A DNA stretch of 64,000 nucleotides. It comes from Thermoanaerobaculales bacterium (GTDB lineage Bacteria; Acidobacteriota; Thermoanaerobaculia; Thermoanaerobaculales; Sulfomarinibacteraceae). Position 1 is the stretch's first letter; the number at the start of each line of letters is the position of its first letter. Of this stretch, positions 35,001-41,817 are shown one piece after another. The translations under genes and the position numbers were made by a program. The stretch covers positions 124,001 to 188,000 of the forward strand of contig DAOPQC010000004.1 of assembly GCA_035358815.1 (NCBI GenBank), written 5' to 3'. The notes below the pieces were generated by a model, which was given only the letters and a program-made list of their open reading frames with translations, was not told the DNA's origin and ran no database searches.

Positions 35001-35584
35001 TCTTCTGTGATGATGAAGGGTGTGTGCGAGGGTAGGGTGCCGTGGAGTTTGATGATTCGTGGTGCGCGTGTGCGGGGTATGTCGTTGATGGTCTGGACGA
35101 GTTCGTAGTGGTGTTGTGGGTTGTTTCGGACGGCTCGTTCGAGGAGGGTGTCCCAGTTCGTGGTGAGGATGTCTGTCCAGGGGAGGGCTATGAGTGCGTG
35201 GTGGAGTCGTCCTGGTGTGAGGGCTTGGTCGTTGATTCGTGCTCTGATGAGGTCGTTGAGTGCGGGGCGTCCGAGGGTGACTGCGTATTCTTGGGCGATC
35301 GTGAGCGGGTTTCTCGGTGCGTTGCCTGTCGGGTAGAGGTGTGCCGCCATGTCGTTGGCGAGATCCCTCCAGGTTGGGGGGAGTGGTGCATCGTGTGCTG
35401 CTCGTTGTGCGGTTCGGGTGAGGCCGGAGCCTATCATGACGGCGGCTCCTCGTGTCTCTTCTTTGGCCCACAGTGCTGTTTGAATGCGTCTGAGGGCTGT
35501 TCTATCGGGTAGGTGGTCGTAGTGGATGGGTGGGTTTGCGGTTGGGTCTCGGTGCGGGTGCCGGAGGTCTGCGTGTTTCGTCAT
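32012..35584 (-). CDS. Large SIR2-domain protein (defence-type, SIR2_2)
   Basis: A 1190-residue protein from the ATG at 35584. The N-terminal ~330 residues form a SIR2-like NAD-binding domain: GSGLTR (52-57) in place of GAGxS, TTNWDTLLER (141-150), KLHGTLP with His181, and GFSGDDPNFLQW (224-235). The remaining ~860 residues are helical, without Walker motifs, resembling the repeat-rich sensor halves of stand-alone defence SIR2 proteins (DSR type), which destroy NAD+ when triggered by phage proteins. The coding strand is strikingly rich in A and C (Thr, Arg and Pro codons) compared with neighbours, a sign of transfer. It stands alone. Confidence 0.82.
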   Translation of the reverse strand: MTKHADLRHPHRDPTANPPIHYDHLPDRTALRRIQTALWAKEETRGAAVMIGSGLTRTAQRAAHDAPLPPTWRDLANDMAAHLYPTGNAPRNPLTIAQEYAVTLGRPALNDLIRARINDQALTPGRLHHALIALPWTDILTTNWDTLLERAVRNNPQHHYELVQTINDIPRTRAPRIIKLHGTLPSHTPFIITEEDFRTYPTDFAPFVNLAQQILMENVLCLIGFSGDDPNFLQWTGWVRDHLGEHAPPIYLIGALALTQPTRRRLEARGVTPIDFAPVLTHLDTDDRHAEAIGYFLKALTEARPWPAQRWPTQPQHPANKKEPLLEKWKKLRSTYPGWIVAPRIVRIHVNLETRANEHTLNQILKTAITEEQHALLYEFAWRLDIGLLPFPPEILEQLGQAATGTSLDRTKRDDLTRWLLRNAREQDDHEALTTWERWIEQNAPRLQHYLAWERCLHARDTLNLKTIEEHRPLVEGEDPIWTLRRAALHAELNNKKQATNEALDALRELRTRQAQDQHSIWIASRLAWALFFCQALASPWNDDKRLAEELGEAAKEWPSDLTAKRCDPWQEREGIREELRQARERQQRDKETIEYPFDPGQATRTTHHFLAIPQTAHIEARRLFDRVGIPRGILNLNITRDELETAITIEGTTTPTQMTRLISSRPTRKLVDEQLSRLAIARLPNEVVGETISRLRPALTDTIRRYRQTPDENMVERVEWINRAANIAEILSRLIIRTNTTTIQQTINETLTTIRETPEHWTLAQKLHLLIHRGIAALPPEEQSAFLLATIEPPLPGEDGAEHPDHNLPEPIDAFTNPKPDRSADEQRWARRIEGLTQLVASRGIVRERAIYRLFKLNTWQLLTEKEQHAFAQNLWLETSEEKLPTNTGLFSHVFLYLPEPTPGRARRAFEHEVIELNQPHQPTARDLVAVLNAARYIPEPHRYLLSRTQAQTWLARMLEKVTQFAHPQDAHPLSAPTEAERFLAWGGRAIAGAVLPALAPEDLTDEIIGQLMTVEAPGIVEALPGLVAVKPELQGAVVDRLRDLLVGAEAEWGHAAAAVLEWSRLDHEGNTKVPDDLVSLVTGAVLSRHRGTLANTLAAATELVRQGRLSGTDQARLESGLTYLFSDLDYSGTRAGEYDEVSLLRARCAMLALALKQAGRAARIIDEWLATAAHDPLPDVRSASREPQ

Positions 35585-35624
35585 TGGCCTACGGTAGCAT
35601 CGTCTCGTTGTTGGCTGTGGCGGT

Positions 35625-35769
35625 GGTTCCTTCGGTGTTTGGATTGATTGGGGCATATGTGGGTTTGAGGATTATGGTGATGTGTGATTGCTGATTCGGG
35701 GTGAGCGGGGCCGCGGTTGCGTGGTGTTTGGAGGTGCTCGGGTATGGTCGTGCGTTGATGTTCGGATGA
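35625..35769 (+). pseudogene. Degraded 3' end of a second MGYTHYW-family gene
   Basis: Translating with one frame correction gives LIGAYVGLRIMVM, then AVAWCLEVLGYGRALMFG and a stop, parallel to LVIAAHHLGDAMQV ... AIALCQEVLGYGRAFRLA at the end of the intact gene at 27339-27935. The stretch around GGTGCTCGGGTATGGTCG is identical over about 20 bases in both. Stops interrupt the rest, so it is a remnant. Confidence 0.7.
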
Positions 35770-36298
35770 GGCAGGGTTCGCGGTGAGGATGGGCTGGTCC
35801 GGGGACGGTGTTTGTGCCGTGGTGGTGTCTGTTCGGGTGGGTGGTTGTTGTGGTGGCCGTGGTGTTTGGCGGATGGCGCATGCTGTTTCGATGGGTGTGG
35901 TGAGTGTGTTTTGTCGGGTGGGGGGTTCGTTGGTCTGCTGGACTGGTCGTGGTCGTGGTTGACGTGTTGGTGGGTGGTCGTTTCGTGGTTTTCGGGGTTT
36001 GGTGTTCGGGTGCTGCTGGTTTGTTGCTCGGTTGTTGGCTGGTTGGTCGGTTCCTCTTGGGTGGGTGTTCGGTTGCGCTTCGTTGTGGTGGGGTTGGTGC
36101 GGGATTGGTGTTCTGGAGACCTGGGTATGGGTGTTTCCCCCGTTCCGGGGGAATCACTGGATCGTTGCCCCCCCTCTCGGGGAGGGGGGGCTGAGTGTGT
36201 GCCCCCCCCTCGGTGGGGGGTGGTGGGGTAGGGTGGAGTGGTGATGGGGGAAGATGGTGTGGTGGGGGGGGAATGAGCCCTGAATCGAGAATCGGGAA
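35770..36298 (+). repeat. G/T-rich region ending in three C/G-run hairpins
   Basis: The plus strand from 35770 to about 36290 is nearly all G and T. It ends in three stem-loops: TTCCCCC-GTTCC-GGGGGAA at 36135-36153; a stem of seven C plus TC against GA plus seven G at 36167-36191; and eight C against six G at 36202-36220. G runs continue to 36290 and could form quadruplexes. No coding frame is credible. The first hairpin shares 16 bases with 27198-27213. Confidence 0.7.
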
Positions 36299-36775
36299 TC
36301 AGCACGTCGGTTCGCTGTGCGCGCTGCACAAGTCGTGTTGCCAGCGACGTTGCACGAGAATCAGAACAGCGCGCGCACAGGATCTGATCGCAGGAGTCGA
36401 ATGCGAGATCGGCGGAATCGGACCCGATTCTGGGGCTCGTTCTGATTCGGTTTCTGCCCTCTGAGCGCTGGTTCGACGCAGCGTCCGTTTGGCAGCGGTT
36501 CCTCGCGGCGGGGCGGAGGCTGTCGTCCCTTGCCGCTCGGTCCAGCCGAGGCGGCTGCCCGGCCCCCTTGCGAAGAGCTGCCGTGCGAACGCCTCGCCAT
36601 GGCGCATGATGAGCGTCCGCTCCGCGGCGATGAGCGCTACGCAGACGAGACCCAGGAGAATCGAACTCCCGAGCACAAGGCGATCGTGCAGCCAAGCCGG
36701 GGAGAGCACGATGTTTCGGGGTGAGAGCGCATGCCCAGTCCCAGTACGCACCAAGGAGGTTGCAGTAGAGCCCAT
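36299..36775 (-). CDS. Possible small membrane protein
   Basis: A 158-residue frame from the ATG at 36775 with one membrane helix (VLGSSILLGLVCVALIAA) followed by a basic, low-complexity tail. The helix suggests real coding in the first half. The tail looks poor, so this may be a degraded gene. It diverges from the hsdR remnant. Confidence 0.25.
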   Translation of the reverse strand: MGSTATSLVRTGTGHALSPRNIVLSPAWLHDRLVLGSSILLGLVCVALIAAERTLIMRHGEAFARQLFARGPGSRLGWTERQGTTASAPPRGTAAKRTLRRTSAQRAETESERAPESGPIPPISHSTPAIRSCARAVLILVQRRWQHDLCSAHSEPTC

Positions 36776-36940
36776 CCCACGTGTTGCGCTTCTGCACGAG
36801 TGGCGCAGTGTGGCGGGACCAGAGCACGAGACCGGCAAGAGGGTCGGCGCCGCCGGGGCAGGCGGACGGCGCTGCTGATGTACGAGGGGCCTTGTGCCGT
36901 CGCCTGCTGTCTCAGGAGGAGAGAGTAGAATCCTACCAAG

Positions 36941-37819
36941 GTGGCGTTGACGGAAGCCGACACGTGCAGACGGTTTATCACCCCGGCGCTGGTCGAGGCT
37001 GGCTGGGATCTCCACCAGCAGATCCTTGAGCAGCGGTATTTTACGGCGGGAAGGGTCGTCGTCGTGGGCTCGAGGGCCCGCCGGCGCACGGGCAAGCGGG
37101 CCGACTACCTCCTGCGCTACCGGCGGGACCTGCCTCTTGCGGTGGTTGAAGCCAAGGCAGACGACGAGCCTGCGGGCAGCGGGCTGCAGCAGGCCATCGA
37201 TTACGCCACCATCCTGTCCCTGCCATTCGCCTACGCCACCAACGGCCGCGAGATCATCGAGCACGACTTCGTCACCGGCCAGGAACGCAACCTCGACCGC
37301 TTCCCGGGTCCGGACGAGCTGTGGGCACGGTGGAAGGCGGGCGAGCACGTCGACGACGAGCTTGAGCGGTGCATGCTGACGCCGAGTTATTCCGACCCCA
37401 ACCGCAAGCTCCGGTACTACCAGACCACCGCCGTGAATCGCGCCGTTGAGGCCCTTGCGCGTGGGAAGGAGCGGGTGCTCCTGACCCTCGCAACTGGAAC
37501 TGGCAAGAGCTTCATCGCCTTCCAGGTCTGCTGGCGTCTCTGGCAGGCACGGTGGAACCGCAAGGGCAGCCACCAGCGACCCAAAATCCTGTACCTCGCG
37601 GACCGCACGACCCTGCTCAGCCAACCCATGTTGCGGGAGTTCGCGCCGTTCGGCGAGGCCCTGCACCGCATCGAGGCCGAGGTTGTCACGAGCCGGGAGA
37701 TGTACTTCGCCACCTACCAGCAGATCGCGCGCGATGAGAGCCGGCCCGGGACTGAGGGATCTGGCGCATACCGAGTCTTGACTTTCTTGGCGAAGGATGG
37801 AAGCATCAAGACACAATAA
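36941..37819 (+). pseudogene. hsdR: Type I restriction HsdR, truncated N-terminal part
   Basis: GTG start. The first ~270 residues match HsdR: the N-terminal nuclease domain with GKRADYLLRYRRDLPLAVVEAKAD (D-x(n)-E-x-K), YATNGREIIEHDF, then RYYQTTAVNRAVEAL (Q-tip-like) and Walker A TLATGTGKSFIAFQ. The similarity stops after QIARDES, before the DExH box, and the frame ends in unrelated sequence 70 bp before the IS3-family element. A full HsdR is about 800-1100 residues, and no hsdM or hsdS is present. It cannot translocate or cut DNA as encoded. Confidence 0.85.
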
Positions 37820-37923
37820 GCAGATCCAGTTCACGGGAGTGCCTCGAGCCCCGTCGACAGTCTCGGAAGGGCAAAGGAACTACCGGTGGTGACCCGCCCC
37901 CGGTTGTTGATCCAGTCACTATG

Positions 37924-38772
37924 TTAGGGCCATAGCAGTGATCTCCAAAGAGGAGAGAGAGGGCACCCCCCCGAGGGGGGTGCGGCCGCGATCGTCTCCG
38001 GCGCCGGCGGCCGGTATCCCAGCGAGCTGTGGGGGCGTCTGGTGTTGTACTCGTGTCTCCATCGTGCGATCAGAACCTCCGCCTCAGTCAACGTGTAGAA
38101 GACCTCCCTGTTCAGGAGCTCATCCCGGAGCTTCCCGTTGAACGACTCGACGTAGCCGTTCTCCCATGGGCTGCCCGGCTCGATGAACAGCGTCCTCACG
38201 TCCACCCGGCCAAGCCACTCCCGCACAGCTCGCGCCGTGAACTCCGGCCCGTTGTCCGATCGGATGTTGTCCGGCGTTCCCCGGTGAACAAACAGCTCCG
38301 CGAGCGTCTCCAAAACGTCCTCCGAGCGAATGGATCTCGCCACCCTGATGGCCAGGCACTCCCTGGTGTATTCGTCGATGATGGTCAGCAGCTTCAAAGG
38401 GCGGCCGTCCTTCGTTCGCTCGGCGACGAAGTCGTACGACCAGACGTGGTCCCTGTAGCCGGGCCGTAACCGGAAGCACGAGCCGTCGTTGTGCCAGAGG
38501 CGACTCCGCTTGGGCTGCCGTGCCGGCACCTTCAAACCCTCCTGTCTCCAGATCCTCTCCACCCGCTTGTGGTTCACCCGCCACCCCTCTTGCCACAGCA
38601 ACGCCGTGATGCGCCGATACCCGTACCGGCCGTACCTGCTCGCCAGCGCAACGACTCTCGCCGTCAACGCCTCCTCGCCCTCGACAGCATTCGTGCGGTA
38701 CCTCTGAGTCGATCGCGGTTGCCCCAGCACCCGACACGCCCGTCGCTCCGATACCATAACCTTCGCCCTCAC
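37924..38772 (-). CDS. IS3-family transposase OrfB (DDE integrase)
   Basis: A 282-residue protein. An N-terminal HTH_21-type region (YGYRRITALLWQEGWRVNHKRV) precedes the rve integrase core with the DDE triad: Asp in WSYDFVAE, Asp in IRSDNGPEFTA and Glu in PWENGYVESFNGKLRDELL. The end RRPHSSLGYRPP is typical of the IS3 family. It appears intact and would normally be made as an OrfAB fusion by programmed frameshifting. Confidence 0.92.
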   Translation of the reverse strand: MRAKVMVSERRACRVLGQPRSTQRYRTNAVEGEEALTARVVALASRYGRYGYRRITALLWQEGWRVNHKRVERIWRQEGLKVPARQPKRSRLWHNDGSCFRLRPGYRDHVWSYDFVAERTKDGRPLKLLTIIDEYTRECLAIRVARSIRSEDVLETLAELFVHRGTPDNIRSDNGPEFTARAVREWLGRVDVRTLFIEPGSPWENGYVESFNGKLRDELLNREVFYTLTEAEVLIARWRHEYNTRRPHSSLGYRPPAPETIAAAPPSGGCPLSPLWRSLLWP

Positions 38773-38804
38773 GTGGCCAACAGCCGTTCTCCGCCGCGGA
38801 GGGC

Positions 38805-39109
38805 TCAGAAGTTTCCCTCAGCAGCCTCCTTCAGAATCGCGATGTCCACCGCCTGATCCGCCACGATCTTCTTCAGCCGCTGGTTCTCCTTCCCCAGCAT
38901 CTTCAGCCGTGCCGCCTGGTCCAGACGCAACCCTCCGTACTCCTTCCGCCACCGATAAAACGTCTGCTCCGTAACCCCACTCTGCGAGCCGCCTCCGGCA
39001 CGGTCAGACCCTTCCCAATGGCAACCTCCGCCTCGCGAAGCTTGCCGATGATCTGCTCCACCGTGTACGTCTTCTTGCCCACTCTGCCGCCTCCCTTCTC
39101 CGGCCTCAA
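38805..39109 (-). pseudogene. IS3-family OrfA with a frameshift
   Basis: The N-terminal half KKTYTVEQIIGKLREAEVAIG...AARRVG is in one frame, and the C-terminal half VTEQTFYRWRKEYGGLRLDQ...LKMLGKENQRLKKIVADQAVD in another. They join at a G run near 38985, where one base appears to be missing. Together they make a normal OrfA: helix-turn-helix plus leucine zipper. Confidence 0.8.
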
Positions 39110-39160
39110 ACACCCAGAATACTCACTCCAGTTGTGGACCGGTTCCAGGGGGGCAGGTCA

Positions 39161-39475
39161 GTCCTTATGACTTTGCTGATCGGTACCATCATAGCGGTTG
39201 CCTGGTATGGAGTGAAGCTCGCGCGGCGGTGAGGGAAAGTGACGGCTTCGCCTGCACCAGAAAGCGACGCCCAGCGAGAGGTCAAACTCCGTACGTGCTC
39301 GCTCTAGACCGTCTGTCTTGTGGGGGGCGGTTTCGTCGGGCAGGCTGGAGGGGTGAGCGGGACTGATCTGAGCAGCCTGTCCGGGCAGCTGGCCGGCGAG
39401 GTGGCCGACGAGCTGCGATCCGGGCAGAGCAAGAAGTGGCGGTGCCCTTCCGATCTGCGCACGAGGATCGTGTCG
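39161..39475. other. Fragmented sequence right of the IS3-family element
   Basis: At 39167-39232 a short frame reads MTLLIGTIIAVAWYGVKLARR and stops, which looks like the last membrane helix of a truncated protein. At about 39353-39480 the plus strand reads LSSLSGQLAGEVADELRSG and KKWRCPSDLRTRIVSLLA, resembling the start of an IS66-type accessory or HTH protein, and then loses coding sense. Both are debris. Confidence 0.4.
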
Positions 39476-39982
39476 CTACTCGCCGTTGCCGAACCACTTC
39501 CGCATCTCAACCACGGACGCCGAGAGGATGAGCGACGGCACGAACGCGAGTTCCACGAGCACGACCGCGCGTGCTGGGGGATTCGCCGGCACGATCTCGC
39601 CGAGGCCAAGTCGTGCGAGTGTCATGATGCACAGATAGAGGCGATCCACAACATTCCCAGCATTAAACGCGTAGTCGGCGGAGAATTCGGCGCCGAGCAG
39701 ATGCGCCACGCGGATGAAGCCGACATTCGACACGACGATGAACCCGATGAGGAAGGCAAAATAGCGGACCTTCCACCACGTGCTCCAGGTTGGGGAGATG
39801 TGGGTTGCCTGGAACGCGAGCAAGCCGAACGTGAGGAGCGCTACAACTAGGTGGGTGCAGTACATCCCCCACAAGACTGGCCGGGAGGTCGTTATTTCGC
39901 CCAGCGCGGCGTAGCCAATCGCACTCCCGACGACGAAGAGAGTCAGGAGGCCCAGGCTGATCCGTCGGACAAGGGACCGCAT
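39476..39982 (-). CDS. Membrane protein with K+-channel-like pore loop
   Basis: A 168-residue protein from the ATG at 39982, four bases after the PRTase stop. About five hydrophobic helices are visible. Near the C-terminus LYLCIMTLARLGLGEIVPANPPARAVVLVELAF follows the layout of a two-helix (Ion_trans_2) potassium-channel pore. The selectivity filter T-x-G-Y-G-D is replaced by R-L-G-L-G-E, so ion selectivity, if any, would differ. In this operon it could be a membrane-permeabilising effector. The channel assignment is by pattern only. Confidence 0.62.
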   Translation of the reverse strand: MRSLVRRISLGLLTLFVVGSAIGYAALGEITTSRPVLWGMYCTHLVVALLTFGLLAFQATHISPTWSTWWKVRYFAFLIGFIVVSNVGFIRVAHLLGAEFSADYAFNAGNVVDRLYLCIMTLARLGLGEIVPANPPARAVVLVELAFVPSLILSASVVEMRKWFGNGE

Positions 39983-39986
39983 GGCG

Positions 39987-41051
39987 CTAGCGGCGCCCTC
40001 GGTGCCCGACCCTGTCCGCGAGGAAGGTGAAGTAGGCGACGACTGGTTCGTAGAGCGGCGGCTCCGTCCGACGCGGGTGGCCCAGGGAGCGCCACCAGGT
40101 CGGGTAGTTGCGCTCGCCGTATTCGGAGCGGTGCTGCTGGAAGGGGAAGATCTCGTGCACGGCGACATCCGCCGCGTCGAGTCGCGCCTGCGCCGAGGGG
40201 TTGGCGCTCGCTTCTGACGACAGGACGATCGCGTCGACCGTGCCGTCTGCGATACCAGCGTCGCGGAGCGCAGCTACCCCATCAAGCACGCCGCCACCTG
40301 TGTAGACCAAGTCATACACGACGCAGGCGCGCCGTGGCGGGCCGGTGGCCGTGATCGATGGCGCGCCACACGCGTGCACCATGACCTCCGCATCGGGGAA
40401 TTCGCGTGCGAACCGTGCTCGGTCCTTTACCGGTCCCGTCGGCCCGTACTCCTTGGTGAGGAAGAGAAAGACCCCAATCGGCTTTCTCGCCGGGAGCGCC
40501 GCTGCCACTGCAAGGTAGCGGTCCATGACGGGAGTCCGCGCGCTGATTGCGTCATACGACAACACGTAGGGGCGCAGGAGGCCCGCGGACACGATGAACG
40601 CCTCCGCCGGGTGCTGCGTCGCGGAAAAGGTCAGAGCCTGGTCGGTGGCCGATACACGCTCGTACTCTGCGATGGGGTGCGCGGCGTCGCTCTGGAGGAA
40701 CTCGTGGAAAAGGGGCCGCAGGCGTCGCGCCGCGAAGAGGGGCGTCCGGCGCGCCGGGACGTGGCCGAGCAAGCTCCCCACGCTCTCCAACAGGCGCGCA
40801 AGGCTCGGCAGGTGCATACACCACTTCTCCGTGGCCGCGACCCGAAACCGGTGCACCTCTCCAGCGAGCTCAACGTAGTCCGCGAACCGCGGGTCCTTGT
40901 CGCACAGGTATTCCTGCGTCAACTGCTCGATGCTCACGCCGGGATAGCGCCACAACGCCTCCAGGCTTTCGGTGTGGTTCCGTCCGGTGAGGAGCTCTGC
41001 GAGGTGGCGAGTCTCCGCCTCGAGCGCGCACAGCCGTTCGTCAAGCCTCAT
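39987..41051 (-). CDS. Phosphoribosyltransferase-like protein with long N-terminal region
   Basis: A 354-residue protein from the ATG at 41051, behind GAGGAGCCG. The C-terminal half has a type I PRTase signature: RRACVVYDLVYTGGGVLDGVAALRDAG, equivalent to the PRPP loop 'DDvxxTGgT', preceded by strands as in the hood and core (KPIGVFLFLTKEYGP). The N-terminal ~150 residues are helical with no recognised motif. Ordinary salvage PRTases are about 180-220 residues, so this is an unusual architecture. It lies between an XRE regulator and a pore-like membrane protein on the same strand. A nucleotide-signal or NAD/PRPP-linked effector role is conceivable but unproven. Confidence 0.68.
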   Translation of the reverse strand: MRLDERLCALEAETRHLAELLTGRNHTESLEALWRYPGVSIEQLTQEYLCDKDPRFADYVELAGEVHRFRVAATEKWCMHLPSLARLLESVGSLLGHVPARRTPLFAARRLRPLFHEFLQSDAAHPIAEYERVSATDQALTFSATQHPAEAFIVSAGLLRPYVLSYDAISARTPVMDRYLAVAAALPARKPIGVFLFLTKEYGPTGPVKDRARFAREFPDAEVMVHACGAPSITATGPPRRACVVYDLVYTGGGVLDGVAALRDAGIADGTVDAIVLSSEASANPSAQARLDAADVAVHEIFPFQQHRSEYGERNYPTWWRSLGHPRRTEPPLYEPVVAYFTFLADRVGHRGRR

Positions 41052-41165
41052 CGGCTCCTCCCGCGATGATCCCTTCAGGAGGCCGCAGTATACCATACGC
41101 CCTCCCCGGAAGCGCATCTTATAAAGTATGTGGTTCTGGCCGGTTGCCATGGAGTCTGGACCTCG

Positions 41166-41396
41166 TCACACTCCAACATCGATTCCTGGAAAGACCTCCT
41201 CCGGTGAGGGCATCGGATTCAGCCTGCCGGCATCGCGCACGGCGTTGTAGATCTTCATGAGCGTCTCCACCTTATGCGCTCCACCCCCTTGTTCGATCCT
41301 CTGAAGTGTGCGGATTGATACGTCGCTGCGTTTGGACAGCTCCGTGACGGTCAGCCCCGCTTTCTGCCGATACCGCCGGATCTTGTTGCGCGTCAT
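41166..41396 (-). CDS. XRE-family HTH regulator
   Basis: A 76-residue protein that is essentially one Cro/C1-type HTH: RNKIRRYRQKAGLTVTELSK, SDVSIRTLQRIEQGG and KVETLMKIYNAV. The ATG at 41396 was chosen; two GTG codons precede it in frame. A near-consensus promoter lies just upstream and an inverted repeat overlaps its -35 box, so it probably represses its own operon (regulator, PRTase-like, pore-like protein). Confidence 0.88.
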   Translation of the reverse strand: MTRNKIRRYRQKAGLTVTELSKRSDVSIRTLQRIEQGGGAHKVETLMKIYNAVRDAGRLNPMPSPEEVFPGIDVGV

Positions 41397-41412
41397 CACC
41401 ACCCCTGGCGTT

Positions 41413-41441
41413 CTTATACATTACATGCCGTGCCGTGTCAA
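41413..41441 (-). promoter_or_regulatory. Sigma70-type promoter of the XRE/PRTase/pore operon
   Basis: On the minus strand, -35 TTGACA (41441-41436), a 17-bp spacer and -10 TATAAG (41418-41413) lie 17 bp before the XRE start codon. This is the best promoter match seen in the window. Confidence 0.8.
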
Positions 41442-41462
41442 CGTTTGGCACGCCATGACACG
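41434..41462. promoter_or_regulatory. Inverted repeat overlapping the -35 box (candidate operator)
   Basis: CGTGTCA (41434-41440) and TGACACG (41456-41462) form a 7-bp inverted repeat with a 15-bp centre that overlaps the -35 hexamer. The spacing of about two helical turns suits a dimeric XRE repressor. Confidence 0.45.
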
Positions 41463-41772
41463 TTTTGCCGCGCGCTGGGTGAGAACATGGCAGAGGCTTA
41501 GGGGTGCGGGCATGGGCGAGTACTGGGTGCAACAGATGAGGCCAGCCTCTGCGATTCGCGCCAGCACCCCTTGGAGCGTGTTGGCGTCCCAGAGCGAGCC
41601 ATCGATTGGGGCGGCTGGCCGGACTACCGTCGCGCAGCATCTCGGAAGGTCACGTGATCCATTGCTGAGGCCCCTCGAGCCTCGGGGTGTCAAGAGGGTG
41701 TCAAATGCTCCAGTGTGACAGAATTGCACGTGGCCGCTGTTTCTGGAAGTTGTTGTTTTTGCTTGGTTTGTT

Positions 41773-41817
41773 TGGTCGGGACGCGGAGATTTGAACTCCG
41801 GACCCCCTGAACCCCAT
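41773..41817 (-). repeat. 3' half of a tRNA-Pro(GGG) gene, probable attachment-site scar
   Basis: On the minus strand the sequence runs from ATGGGGT (anticodon loop, GGG) through TCAGG, the T arm CGGAG-TTCAAAT-CTCCG and CGTCCCG to A-CCA. Upstream there is no matching 5' acceptor half or anticodon 5' stem, so it is not a complete tRNA. A tRNA 3' half of this extent is the usual footprint of integrase crossover sites. Confidence 0.72.

Larger units (their letters stand above)
37890..39160 (-). mobile_element. IS3-family insertion sequence (IS407/IS2-like)
   Basis: About 1.27 kb. The left end TGACCCGCCCCC (from 37890) and the right end, read inward, TGACCTGCCCCC (from 39160) form imperfect terminal inverted repeats with 11 of 12 matches and TG...CA termini. 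It carries OrfA and OrfB on the minus strand. No target-site duplication is visible at these limits, so flanking DNA may have rearranged. OrfA is frameshifted, so this copy is probably inactive on its own. Confidence 0.85.

Noticed and set aside
36127..36290. CRISPR-like array from the repeated C/G runs
   Set aside because: No regularly spaced repeats or unique spacers; the units differ in length and sequence. No CRISPR array or cas gene seen elsewhere in the window.
36299..37834. 511-residue minus-strand frame across the hsdR remnant
   Set aside because: Antisense to recognisable HsdR motifs. Only its last part, beyond hsdR, with one membrane helix, was kept as a low-confidence call.
41773..41817. 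Complete functional tRNA-Pro
   Set aside because: No acceptor 5' strand, D arm or anticodon 5' stem can be built upstream, so only the 3' half is present.
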